Assembly: GCF_028885415.1 (NCBI RefSeq)
Contig: NZ_CP118527.1
Coordinates: forward strand, 6,572,001 to 6,636,000
DNA: 64,000 nucleotides
Direction: 5' to 3'
Source: Streptomyces coeruleorubidus
Lineage (GTDB): Bacteria; Actinomycetota; Actinomycetes; Streptomycetales; Streptomycetaceae
Shown: one piece after another, positions 19,139-27,258 of the stretch
Layout: each line of letters starts with the position of its first letter
How positions within the stretch are numbered: position 1 is the stretch's first letter
Notes under the pieces: generated by a model
Told to the model about the DNA's origin: nothing
The model's input: only the letters and a program-made list of their open reading frames with translations
Databases searched by the model: none
Program-made: the position numbers and the translations under genes

Positions 19139-20422
19139 GTGAAGCGCAAGCTGATATCCGCGATCGGTATCGCGGGCATGGTGGTCTCCATCGCGGCGTG
19201 CGGGGGCGAGGGTGGCAGCGGGGGTTCGGACAAGGGCGCGGACGCCAAGGAGCTGACCGTCTGGCTCACCGTCGACGCCCAGAACAACTGGCCGGAGCTG
19301 GTGAAGGCCGCCGACGCGGCAGTCGAGAAGAAGCACCCCGGCCTCAAGATCAACCACGAGTACTACGGCTGGCCCGACAAGAACGCCAAGCTCGACGCCG
19401 TCCTCGCCACCGACAAGGTCCCCGACGTGGTCGAGATGGGCAACACCGAGATGCTCGGTTACATGGTCAAGGGCGCCTTCGCCCCGCTGGACCCCGCCGA
19501 CTTCGACAGCTCGGACGCCTGGCTGGACGGCCTCAAGGCGTCGGTGACCTACGAGGGCAAGACCTACGGCGTCCCGTACTACGCCGGCGGCCGCGTCGCC
19601 AACTGGCGGGGGGACGTGGCGGCTTCGGTCGGGGTGAAGGCGCCCCCGAAGACGTACAAGGAGCTCACCGCCGCCCTGGACAAGATCCAGAAGAAGCAGG
19701 GCGACAAGTTCAGCGCCTGGTACCAGCCGACCCGCGACTGGTACGCGGCCATGTCCTTCGTCTACGACGCCGGCGGCGCCATCGCCACCGAGTCGGGCGG
19801 ACAGTGGAAGGCCTCTCTCTCCTCGCCCGAGTCGCTCAAGGGCCTGAAGGAGTTCAAGAACGTCGTCGACAAGTACATGCACGGCGACAAGACCAAGGAC
19901 GAGTCCGACCGCTACATCGTCTACGGCCAGGGCAAGTCCGCCATGATCTTCGCCGCCGCCTGGGAGGGCGCGACCGCCGAGGACCCCAAGAACGACAAGA
20001 GCGGCCAGCTCAAGGGCAACCTCGAGAACTTCGTGATGCCCGGCCCGTCCGGCAAGAACATGCCCGTCTTCCTGGGCGGCTCCGATCTCGCCGTGCCCGT
20101 GAAGTCAGACGCGCCGGCGCTGGCCGCCGAGTGGATCAACGCGTTCACCGGCCCCTCCGGCCAGAAGGGCCTGATGGCCAAGGGCAACCTGCCCAACAAC
20201 AAGACCGACCTCGCGACGCTGAAGAACGACCCGAAGACGGCGGTCCCCGCCACCGCGGCCGAGTCCAACTGGTTCGTCCCGATGGCCCCCGGCTGGGGCC
20301 AGGTCGAGAAGGCGCAGATCCTGCAGACCATGCTGCAGAACATCGGCACCGGCAAGAAGTCGGTCGAGGCCGCCGCCGAGGAGGCGGACGCGGCGATCGA
20401 CAAGGTCATCAACACCAAGTGA
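19139..20422 (+). CDS. dasA: chitobiose/GlcNAc ABC transporter, solute-binding lipoprotein DasA
   Basis: DasA is the extracellular lipoprotein that captures N,N'-diacetylchitobiose for the DasBC importer. The 427-residue precursor starts at GTG 19139 (GAGGAGGG upstream) and has a lipoprotein signal with lipobox I18-A-A-C21. The mature part is a family 1 sugar-binding fold. It is divergent from its repressor gene dasR and is the first gene of the dasABC-dasD run. A 9-bp hairpin just after its stop probably keeps dasA transcript above dasBC. Confidence 0.94.
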   Translation: MKRKLISAIGIAGMVVSIAACGGEGGSGGSDKGADAKELTVWLTVDAQNNWPELVKAADAAVEKKHPGLKINHEYYGWPDKNAKLDAVLATDKVPDVVEMGNTEMLGYMVKGAFAPLDPADFDSSDAWLDGLKASVTYEGKTYGVPYYAGGRVANWRGDVAASVGVKAPPKTYKELTAALDKIQKKQGDKFSAWYQPTRDWYAAMSFVYDAGGAIATESGGQWKASLSSPESLKGLKEFKNVVDKYMHGDKTKDESDRYIVYGQGKSAMIFAAAWEGATAEDPKNDKSGQLKGNLENFVMPGPSGKNMPVFLGGSDLAVPVKSDAPALAAEWINAFTGPSGQKGLMAKGNLPNNKTDLATLKNDPKTAVPATAAESNWFVPMAPGWGQVEKAQILQTMLQNIGTGKKSVEAAAEEADAAIDKVINTK

Positions 20423-20430
20423 CCTTCGAG

Positions 20431-20457
20431 CGGGGCTCCCTCACGGGCGGAGCCCCG
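20431..20457 (+). terminator. intra-operon hairpin between dasA and dasB
   Basis: CGGGGCTCC at 20431-20439 pairs perfectly with GGAGCCCCG at 20449-20457. In an operon whose first gene is a binding protein, such a hairpin usually acts as a partial terminator or 3' mRNA stabiliser that raises binding-protein output over the permeases. Confidence 0.6.
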
Positions 20458-20495
20458 CCCTCCGTACGACCTGAGGGACCGCCGAGGAGTGCGCG

Positions 20496-21485
20496 ATGAG
20501 TGCCGCAGACACCACCACCCCTGTCAAGGTGCCGCCGCCGCGGCAGGCACCGCCGCCACCGGGCCCGGCGGACACGCCCCGTAGGCCACGGACGTCGAGC
20601 CCGGCCGCGGTCCCCTGGCTGCTGCTCGCGCCCTGCCTGCTGATCCTGGCCCTGGTCATGGGCTATCCGCTGGCCCGTCTGGTCACCCTGTCCTTCCAGA
20701 AGTTCGGGCAGTCCCAGCTGTGGGGCTTCCAGCCGGCCGAGTCGGTCGGGTTCGACAACTTCGAGAAGGTGCTGGGCGACGGCGAGTTCTGGACCGTCGT
20801 GGTCCGCACGATCGTCTTCGCCGCCGGGGCCGTCGTCTTCACGATGGTGATCGGCATGGCGATCGCCCTGCTGCTCCAGCGGGTCTCCGGCTGGCTGAAG
20901 GTGCTCATCAACATCGTGCTGGTGGCGAGCTGGGGCATGCCCGTCATCGTGGCGACCACGGTCTTCAAGTGGCTCTTCGACTCGGACTACGGCGTCTTCA
21001 ACGCGCTGCTCAGCAAGCTGCCCGGCGTCGAGATGATCGGCCACAACTGGTTCGCGAGCGGGCCCGAGGGCCTGGCCGTGATCATGCTGCTGGTCGTGTG
21101 GGGAGCCGTGCCGTTCGTGGTCATCACGCTCAGCGCGGGTCTCACCCAGGTACCGAAGGAGCTGGAGGAGGCGGCCCGCCTGGACGGCGCCGGCTCCTGG
21201 GGCGTCTTCCGCTATGTCACCCTGCCCGTGCTCAAGCCGATCATCGTGATGCTCACGACCCTGTCGGTCATCTGGGACATGGGCGTCTTCCCTCAGGTGT
21301 TCGTCATGCGGAACGGTCACCCCGAGCCGGAGTTCCAGGTCCTCAACACCTACTCCTACGACCGGGCGTTCGTGGTCAACGACTACGCCCAGGGCTCGGC
21401 CATCGCGCTGATCACCGTCCTGCTGCTGCTCGGCGTGGTCGCCGTCTACATGCGGCAGATGCTGAAGATCGGAGAGGTCGAATGA
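20496..21485 (+). CDS. dasB: chitobiose ABC transporter permease DasB
   Basis: This 329-residue permease of the MalF-like class has six membrane segments and the ATPase-docking EAA loop (ELEEAARLDGAGSWGVFRYV). It partners DasC, and the ATPase is presumably the shared MsiK encoded elsewhere, because no ATPase gene lies here. A Pro-rich N-terminal tail of about 40 residues precedes the first membrane helix. Its stop overlaps the dasC start by 4 nt. Confidence 0.93.
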   Translation: MSAADTTTPVKVPPPRQAPPPPGPADTPRRPRTSSPAAVPWLLLAPCLLILALVMGYPLARLVTLSFQKFGQSQLWGFQPAESVGFDNFEKVLGDGEFWTVVVRTIVFAAGAVVFTMVIGMAIALLLQRVSGWLKVLINIVLVASWGMPVIVATTVFKWLFDSDYGVFNALLSKLPGVEMIGHNWFASGPEGLAVIMLLVVWGAVPFVVITLSAGLTQVPKELEEAARLDGAGSWGVFRYVTLPVLKPIIVMLTTLSVIWDMGVFPQVFVMRNGHPEPEFQVLNTYSYDRAFVVNDYAQGSAIALITVLLLLGVVAVYMRQMLKIGEVE

Positions 21486-22321
21486 GCAGCACGCTGACCG
21501 GCCGCCGGGCGCTGAAGCTCTGGTGGAACGTCCTCGGTCTCCTGGTCTTCGTCACCGCGGGCTTCCCGCTCTACTGGATGCTCAACACGGCGTTCAAGCC
21601 CGCCGAGGACGCCATCGACCCGGACCCCGGCCTGCTGCCGACCGGCATCACCTTCGCCAACTTCGGCCGGGCGCTGGACATCGCCGACTTCTGGGGTCCG
21701 GTGGGCCGCAGCATGGTGGTGTCGCTGGCGGTGGTCGTCATCGGCATGGCCGTGGGGCTGCTGGCCGCGCTCGCCATCTCCCGCTTCGCCTTCCGCGGCC
21801 GCAAGATCGTGATCGTGGGCATCCTCGCGGTCCAGATGGTCCCCCTGGTCGCCATGATCATCCCGGTGTTCCTGCTGCTCAACGACCTGGGCCAGTACGA
21901 CCGGCTGACGGGCCTCATCATCACGTACCTGACCTTCATCCTCCCGTTCACCGTGTGGACGCTGAGGGGCTTCATCGTCAACATCCCGAAGGAACTGGAG
22001 GAGGCGGCCATGGTCGACGGCTGCTCCCGCACGGGTGCCTTCCTCCGGGTGGTCTTCCCGCTCCTGGCCCCCGGCATGGTCGCCACCTCGGTCTACGGCT
22101 TCATCCAGGCCTGGAACGAGTACCTGTACGCCCTGATGCTGCTCAGCCAGAAGAACCAGACGGCGACCGTCTGGCTCGGCAACTTCACCACCAAGCACGG
22201 CACCGAATACGCCCCGATGATGGCCGGCGCCACGATGATGGCCGTGCCGATCGTCGCCCTCTTCCTCCTCGTTCAGCGCAAGATGGCCGCGGGCCTGACC
22301 GCGGGCGCCGTGAAGGGATGA
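21482..22321 (+). CDS. dasC: chitobiose ABC transporter permease DasC
   Basis: This 279-residue MalG-like permease has six membrane segments and the EAA loop ELEEAAMVDGCSRTGAFLRV. ATG 21482 overlaps the dasB TGA. It ends 9 nt before dasD, so dasA-dasB-dasC-dasD form one transcription unit. Confidence 0.93.
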   Translation: MSSTLTGRRALKLWWNVLGLLVFVTAGFPLYWMLNTAFKPAEDAIDPDPGLLPTGITFANFGRALDIADFWGPVGRSMVVSLAVVVIGMAVGLLAALAISRFAFRGRKIVIVGILAVQMVPLVAMIIPVFLLLNDLGQYDRLTGLIITYLTFILPFTVWTLRGFIVNIPKELEEAAMVDGCSRTGAFLRVVFPLLAPGMVATSVYGFIQAWNEYLYALMLLSQKNQTATVWLGNFTTKHGTEYAPMMAGATMMAVPIVALFLLVQRKMAAGLTAGAVKG

Positions 22322-22330
22322 CCCCACCCG

Positions 22331-23905
22331 ATGACGACACTCGCCGGCGGTACCGACACGCTCACGCGTGACGCCCTGACGGTTCTCCAGCCCGGTTTCG
22401 CCGGAACCACCGCCCCCGACTGGCTGCTGCGCCGGCTCGGCGAGGGCCTCGCCTCCGTCGGCCTGTTCGGCCGCAACATCGCCTCGCCCGCCCAACTGGC
22501 CGCGCTGACCGCGCAACTGCGGGCCGAGCGCGACGACGTCCTGGTCGCGATCGACGAGGAAGGCGGTGACGTGACGCGCCTGGAGGTGCGCAGCGGCTCC
22601 TCCTTCCCGGGCAACCACGCCCTCGGCGCGGTGGACGACGTGGAGCTGACGCGAGAGGTCGCCCATGAACTGGGCCGCCGTCTCGCGGCCTGCGGCGTGA
22701 ACCTCAACTGGGCCCCGTCCGCCGACGTCAACTCCAACCCGCGCAACCCGGTGATCGGCGTCCGCTCCTTCGGCGCCGACACCGAACTGGCCGCCCGGCA
22801 CACCGCGGCCTATGTGACGGGCCTCCAGTCCGCCGGAGTCGCCGCCTGCACCAAGCACTTCCCCGGCCACGGCGACACGGCCGTCGACTCCCACCACGCC
22901 CTGCCGCGCATCGACGCCCCCGCGGACGTGCTGACCGACCGCGAACTGACCCCGTTCCGCGCGGCCATCGCCGCCGGCAGCCGGGCCGTGATGAGCGCCC
23001 ACATCCTCGTCCCGGCCCTGGACCCCGACCGCCCGGCCACCCTCTCCCGCCGCATCCTGACCGGCCTGCTGCGCGGCGAACTCGGCTACGACGGCCTCAT
23101 CGTCACCGACGGCATGGAGATGCGGGCCATCGCGGGCACCTACGGCATCGAACGCGGCAGCGTCCTCGCCGTCGCCGCCGGTGCCGACGCGATCTGCGTG
23201 GGCGGCGGCCTGGCCGACGACGCGACCGTACGGCGCCTGCGGGACGCCCTGGTCGCGGCGGTACGCACGGGCGAACTGCCCGAGGAACGCCTGGCCGAGG
23301 CCGCGGACCGGGTACGGGCACTGGCCCGCTGGGCGGGCACGCCCGGCCGCGCCCCCGAGGAGACTCGCGGCAGCGAGATCGGCCTGCACGCCGCCCGCCG
23401 CGCCCTCACGGTCACCGTCGCCCCCGGCATGGGGAGCCCGGAGACCTTCAAGCCCCTCACCGAACCGCCCTACGTCGCCGCCCTCACCCCCGTCGCCAAC
23501 ATCGCGGTCGGCGACGAGACCCCCTGGGGCGTCGCCGCCGAACTCGTCCACCTCCTGCCGGGCACGGTGACGGGCAGCTTCTCTGCCGAGGTCGGCAGGG
23601 AGGGGAACGGCAAGGTGGCGGACGGCAAGGTGGCGGACGGCAAGGAGAGCGATGCCGGTGACAGCGCCGGACGGGCGGCCCTTCAGGCAGCCGGCCCCCG
23701 CCGCATCGTCGCCGTCGTCCGCGACGAACACCGCCACCCCTGGATGGCCTCGGCCCTCGACACCCTGCTGGCCGCCCGCCCCGACACCATCGTGGTCGAA
23801 ATGGGCGTCCCCCAGGCCCCACCCCGAGGCGCCCTGCACATCGCCACCCACGGCGCGGCCCGCGTCTGCGGCCGCGCGGCGGCCGAGGTGATCGCCGGGT
23901 TGTAG
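22331..23905 (+). CDS. dasD: glycoside hydrolase family 3 beta-N-acetylglucosaminidase DasD
   Basis: DasD cleaves imported chitobiose or chitooligosaccharides to GlcNAc in the cytoplasm (no signal peptide). The 524-residue protein has the GH3 NagZ-type signature KHFPGHGDTAVDSHHALP, with the His/Asp acid-base pair, and the nucleophile region VTDGMEMRAI. The start is ATG 22331. Near residue 425 is a short tandem insertion (NGKVADGKVADGKESDAGD), caused by a 15-bp DNA repeat at about 23608-23642. It lies in a linker before the last subdomain, so activity is probably kept. Confidence 0.9.
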   Translation: MTTLAGGTDTLTRDALTVLQPGFAGTTAPDWLLRRLGEGLASVGLFGRNIASPAQLAALTAQLRAERDDVLVAIDEEGGDVTRLEVRSGSSFPGNHALGAVDDVELTREVAHELGRRLAACGVNLNWAPSADVNSNPRNPVIGVRSFGADTELAARHTAAYVTGLQSAGVAACTKHFPGHGDTAVDSHHALPRIDAPADVLTDRELTPFRAAIAAGSRAVMSAHILVPALDPDRPATLSRRILTGLLRGELGYDGLIVTDGMEMRAIAGTYGIERGSVLAVAAGADAICVGGGLADDATVRRLRDALVAAVRTGELPEERLAEAADRVRALARWAGTPGRAPEETRGSEIGLHAARRALTVTVAPGMGSPETFKPLTEPPYVAALTPVANIAVGDETPWGVAAELVHLLPGTVTGSFSAEVGREGNGKVADGKVADGKESDAGDSAGRAALQAAGPRRIVAVVRDEHRHPWMASALDTLLAARPDTIVVEMGVPQAPPRGALHIATHGAARVCGRAAAEVIAGL

Positions 23906-24075
23906 GCGGGAGGCACGGGGAGTCGTCCAAGCGGGTCTTCCCACTGCTGCTTCCCCGGATGGTCGCGACCGGGATCATCAGCGGCGCCACCCGGGGTCTG
24001 CCCGTGCTGCGCGAGCACGTACCTCCTCATCGCCGTCCTCGTCGTCCACTGGGTCATGACAGGGGAGTTCGACCG

Positions 24076-24861
24076 TCAGATCCCCTGCCACTCCGGCTTG
24101 TTGGCGTAGGTGTGCCGGAAGTAGTCAGCCAGCTTCAGCTTCGACGCGGCGGCCTCGTCGACCACGACGGTCGCGTGCGGGTGGAGCTGGAGCGCGGACG
24201 CGGGACACACCGCGGCGACCGGCCCCTCCACCGTCGCCGCGACCGCGTCCGCCTTGCCCTCGCCGGTGGCGAGCAGCACCAGGTGCCGGGCCTCCAGGAT
24301 GGTGCCGATGCCCTGCGTGATCACGTGGTGCGGCACCTGGTCGATGTCGCCGTCGAAGAAGCGCGCGTTGTCGATCCGGGTCTGCTCGGTCAGCGTCTTG
24401 ATCCGCGTCCGCGATGCCAGCGACGAGCACGGCTCGTTGAACCCTATGTGGCCGTCGGTCCCGATACCGAGCAACTGAAGGTCCACGCCCCCGGCATCCG
24501 TGAGCGCCTTGTCGTACGCCTCGCACGCCCCCTGCACGTCCTCGGCCGTGCCGTCCGGCCCCATGAACTGGTCCATCCCGATCCCGAGCGGCTCCAGCAC
24601 CTCACGCCGCAGCACCGAGCGGTACGACTCCGGATGGTCGGCGGGCAGCCCCACGTACTCGTCGAGCTGGGCTATCCGCGCCCGCGTCACGCTCACGGCA
24701 CCGGAACGCACCTTGGCCGCCAGCGCCTCGTACACGGGCAGGGGCGTCGAGCCGGTCGCCACGCCGAGCAGGGCGCCGGGCTTGCGCCGCAGCAGCTGAG
24801 CCATGGCCTCGGCGATGAGCTCGCCGCCCGCCTTGGCGTCCGGAACGATGACAACTTCCAC
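24076..24861 (-). CDS. nagB: glucosamine-6-phosphate deaminase NagB
   Basis: NagB converts glucosamine-6-P to fructose-6-P and ammonia, feeding aminosugar into glycolysis. The 261-residue protein shows the family motifs ATGSTPLPVYEAL, LDEYVGLP, GIGTDGHIGFNEP (with the catalytic His/Asp) and H-containing VPHHVITQGIGTI. It is transcribed toward dasD (convergent) and has a dre-like site about 60 bp upstream of its start, so it belongs to the DasR regulon. Confidence 0.95.
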   Translation of the reverse strand: MEVVIVPDAKAGGELIAEAMAQLLRRKPGALLGVATGSTPLPVYEALAAKVRSGAVSVTRARIAQLDEYVGLPADHPESYRSVLRREVLEPLGIGMDQFMGPDGTAEDVQGACEAYDKALTDAGGVDLQLLGIGTDGHIGFNEPCSSLASRTRIKTLTEQTRIDNARFFDGDIDQVPHHVITQGIGTILEARHLVLLATGEGKADAVAATVEGPVAAVCPASALQLHPHATVVVDEAAASKLKLADYFRHTYANKPEWQGI

Positions 24862-24918
24862 GCTGGGCCTGCCGATCTGAGAGGGATGCTCAACTGGGAC
24901 TGGACCCGGGAGGGGCCG

Positions 24919-24934
24919 TGTGGTTTAGACCAAT
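24919..24934. promoter_or_regulatory. dre-like DasR operator upstream of nagB
   Basis: TGTGGTTTAGACCAAT matches the dre consensus at 13 of 16 positions, including the core GGTTTAGACC. It lies 58 bp upstream of the nagB ATG. A DasR site at this position is established for S. coelicolor nagB. Confidence 0.8.
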
Positions 24935-25036
24935 CTAACAGAGCGGGGGCGCCGCTCCCAGGGTGAATACCGCCGGTCCCACAGGGGCAGCCGCCCGGTG
25001 CCGACCAGGTCGCCGGCAGGTGAACAGCGCCCTTCC

Positions 25037-25126
25037 CGGGTGGGCGTTCCGATGTGCCGGGAAGTGGAATGGGAGTTGCATCGCGTGGGCGATCCGCGGT
25101 GCGGGGGAGTGGAATGGGAGCTGTAT
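25037..25126. repeat. two tandem 45-bp direct repeats upstream of the SIS gene
   Basis: The unit at 25037-25081 is repeated immediately at 25082-25126 with about 80% identity. Both contain GAGTGGAATGGGAG or a one-base variant. The array ends 29 nt before the SIS ATG and lies in its leader or promoter, and the repeats could be paired regulator sites. Confidence 0.8.
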
Positions 25127-25155
25127 CTGCCCGCGCCCCCGGAAGGAACCCCGCC

Positions 25156-26229
25156 ATGACCGCCGCCGCCACACCGGACACCCTCAGCGAGCGCCCGGGC
25201 CGGATCATGGCCCGGGAGATGGCGGAGCAGCCCGCCGTCCTGCGCCGGATCCTGGCCGACGGCGCCCCCGCCATCCGGGACGTGGCACGGCGGATCGCCG
25301 CCCGCGCTCCCCGCTTCGTCCTGCTGACCGCCCGCGGCACCTCCGACAACGCCGCCCTCTACGCCAAGTACCTCCTGGAGATCCGGCTCGGCCTGCCCTG
25401 CGGACTCACCTCGATGTCCACGACCACGGCCTACGGCGCCCGGCCCGACCTCACGGACGTCCTCGTCGTCACCGTCAGCCAGTCCGGCGGCTCCCCGGAC
25501 CTGGTCGCCTCGACCCGGGCCGCCCGCGAGGCCGGCGCGATCACGCTCGCCGTCACCAACAACCCGGACTCACCCCTGGCCGGCGTCTCCGAGTACCACA
25601 TCGACATCATGGCCGGACCGGAGAAGGCCCTCCCCGCGACCAAGACGTACACCGCCTCCCTTCTCGCGCTCTACCTGTTCGCCGAGGTCCTGCGCGGCGG
25701 CGACGGCGCACCCGCGCACGTACTGCCCGATCTCGCCGAGCAACTGCTCGCCCGGCAGGACGAGGTGCGCACCCTCGCCGCCCGCTACCGCTTCGCCGAG
25801 CGCATGGTGATCACCTCACGCGGCTACGGCTACCCCACGGCCAAGGAGGCCGCCCTCAAACTGATGGAGACCAGCTACATCCCCGCCCTCTCCTACTCCG
25901 GCGCCGACCTGCTGCACGGACCGCTCGCCATGGTCGACAACGTCTCCCCGGTCATCGCCGTGGTCACCGACGGCAAGGGCGGCGAAGCGCTCCAGCCGGT
26001 GCTCGACCGGCTGCGCGGCCGCGGTGCCGACCTGGTCGTCATCGGCCCCAGGCTTCAGGTGGAGCAGGCGTCGGCCGGTTTCGTCCTGCCGACGGACGAG
26101 GTCGCCGAGGAGGTGCAGCCCGTCCTGGAGATCATCCCCCTCCAGCTCCTGGCCTACGAGGTCACCATCGCCCGCGGCCAGGACCCGGACGCCCCTCGCG
26201 CGCTGGCGAAGGTGACGGAGACTCGCTGA
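25156..26229 (+). CDS. SIS-domain sugar-phosphate enzyme (GlmS isomerase-like / NagB-II-like)
   Basis: This 357-residue protein consists of two SIS domains and lacks the glutaminase domain of GlmS. Motifs are ARGTSDNAALYAKYLLE, the phosphosugar loop SQSGGSPDLVAS, PATKTYTAS and RGYGYPTAKEAALKLMET. Proteins of this layout include the second, non-homologous class of glucosamine-6-P deaminases (NagB-II) and aminosugar isomerases, so it may duplicate or reverse the reaction of nagB next door. The exact reaction is not decidable here. ATG 25156 follows GGAAGGAA. Its 3' end is the first unit of a tandem 31-bp array. Confidence 0.8.
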   Translation: MTAAATPDTLSERPGRIMAREMAEQPAVLRRILADGAPAIRDVARRIAARAPRFVLLTARGTSDNAALYAKYLLEIRLGLPCGLTSMSTTTAYGARPDLTDVLVVTVSQSGGSPDLVASTRAAREAGAITLAVTNNPDSPLAGVSEYHIDIMAGPEKALPATKTYTASLLALYLFAEVLRGGDGAPAHVLPDLAEQLLARQDEVRTLAARYRFAERMVITSRGYGYPTAKEAALKLMETSYIPALSYSGADLLHGPLAMVDNVSPVIAVVTDGKGGEALQPVLDRLRGRGADLVVIGPRLQVEQASAGFVLPTDEVAEEVQPVLEIIPLQLLAYEVTIARGQDPDAPRALAKVTETR

Positions 26230-26340
26230 TGACCGGGGCCGGGCGATGGACACTCGCTGGGACGGGGCGTGGTGACGGGAGACCCGCGCTGAGGACCAGA
26301 GCGTGGTGACCGAACTCGCTGATGACCAGGGGCGGGCCCG
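26217..26340. repeat. four degenerate ~31-bp tandem repeats starting at the SIS stop codon
   Basis: The sequence ACTCGCTGATGACC at the end of the SIS gene recurs, degenerated, at 26252, 26282 and 26314, a spacing of 30-32 bp. The first copy contains the last codons and the stop. This non-coding array fills the gap to the SDR gene. Confidence 0.75.
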
Positions 26341-26348
26341 TGATCCCC

Positions 26349-26430
26349 CCGCTGCGTGCGGCGGCCTCTATGTGAGCGAACCCCCCGTCCCGCTGCGTGC
26401 GGCGGCCTCTATGTGAGCGAACCCCCCGTC
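26349..26430. repeat. perfect 41-bp tandem duplication over the SDR 3' end
   Basis: 26349-26389 and 26390-26430 are identical. The second copy contains the SDR stop codon (complement of 26409-26411) and the last residues. Perfect identity means the duplication is recent. Confidence 0.95.
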
Positions 26431-27161
26431 GCATCGACCCAGCTCCCCGTGACCCACCGCCCCCCGTCCGAGACCAGGAACGCCACCACGTCGGCGACTT
26501 CGGCCGGTTCGCCCACCCCGCCCAGCGCCGATATCGCCGCGGCCTTCGCCCAGCCGTCGGCACTGCCGCGCAGCAGCTGGGCCGTGTTGTCCGTGTCGAT
26601 GATCCCCGGCGCCACCGAGTTCACCGTGATGCCCCGAGGGCCCAGCACCTTGGACAGGTCCCGTGAGAGGACGTCCAGCGCGCCCTTCGTCATCGCGTAC
26701 GCCATGTTGTCCGGCATCACCGCCGTCCGGGCCAGCCCCGAGGAGATGTTGACGACCCGGCCGCCGTCCCGCAGCCGGTTCATGCCCTGCTTGAGAATGA
26801 AGAACGGCGCCTTCACGTTCACCGCGAAGACCTTGTCGTACTCCTGCTCGTCCAGCTCCTGGATCGGCCGCGTGTTGCCGATCCCCGCGTTGTTCACCAG
26901 GATGTCCAGCCCGTCCGCGTGCCGGTCGAACTCCGCCCACAGTGCCTCGGCGTCCCCCGGTACGCCCAGCTCCACGCCCACCGCGAACGCCGAGCCGCCC
27001 GCCGCCTCGATCGCCGCGACCGTCTCCTTCGCCGCCGTCTCGTTCCTGCCGTAGTGCACCCCGACCCGCGCGCCGTCGCGGCCCAACCGCTCGGCGATTC
27101 CTCGCCCGATGCCCCTGCTCGCCCCGGTGACGAGTGCCGTCCTGCCCGTGAGCACGCCCAT
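26409..27161 (-). CDS. short-chain dehydrogenase/reductase
   Basis: This 250-residue classical SDR has the NAD(P)-binding loop TGASRGIGRGIAERL, the NNAG motif (VNNAGIGNTR) and the catalytic Ser-Tyr-Lys in NISSGL and YAMTKGAL. An Arg in VHYGRNETA suggests NADPH preference. The substrate is unknown. It is divergent from a TetR gene and its promoter contains one of two similar operator-like sites, so it is the likely target of that repressor. Its end is duplicated (41 bp). Confidence 0.9.
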   Translation of the reverse strand: MGVLTGRTALVTGASRGIGRGIAERLGRDGARVGVHYGRNETAAKETVAAIEAAGGSAFAVGVELGVPGDAEALWAEFDRHADGLDILVNNAGIGNTRPIQELDEQEYDKVFAVNVKAPFFILKQGMNRLRDGGRVVNISSGLARTAVMPDNMAYAMTKGALDVLSRDLSKVLGPRGITVNSVAPGIIDTDNTAQLLRGSADGWAKAAAISALGGVGEPAEVADVVAFLVSDGGRWVTGSWVDATGGSLT

Positions 27162-27184
27162 GGCGGCGCCCCCTTCGCATTTCC

Positions 27185-27247
27185 CTAGTGGTCGCTACAG
27201 AAATGACCCTACCCCAGCCCGCCGACATTTCTCTAGTGCCCGCTATA
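27185..27247. promoter_or_regulatory. two similar operator-like sites between SDR and tetR
   Basis: CTAGTGGTCGCTACA at 27185-27199 and CTAGTGCCCGCTATA at 27233-27247 share CTAGTG-N3-GCTA and lie 48 bp apart in the divergent promoter region, one near each gene. They are reasonable binding sites for the TetR protein. The second merges with a TATAAA -10 box at 27244-27249. Confidence 0.6.
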
Positions 27248-27258
27248 AAATGCACTCC

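Noticed and set aside
21446..23944. 832-codon minus-strand open frame over dasC and dasD
   Set aside because: Shadow of real genes; no motif or ribosome site.
24008..24110. Hydrophobic stretch YLLIAVLVVHWVMTG readable between dasD and nagB
   Set aside because: It lacks a start and ends shortly inside the nagB 3' end; it may be a relic of a membrane protein, but one hydrophobic segment is not enough to call.
25061..25136. GGAAT elements in the 45-bp repeats as possible SigR promoters
   Set aside because: The 18-nt spaced GTT is absent in both copies.
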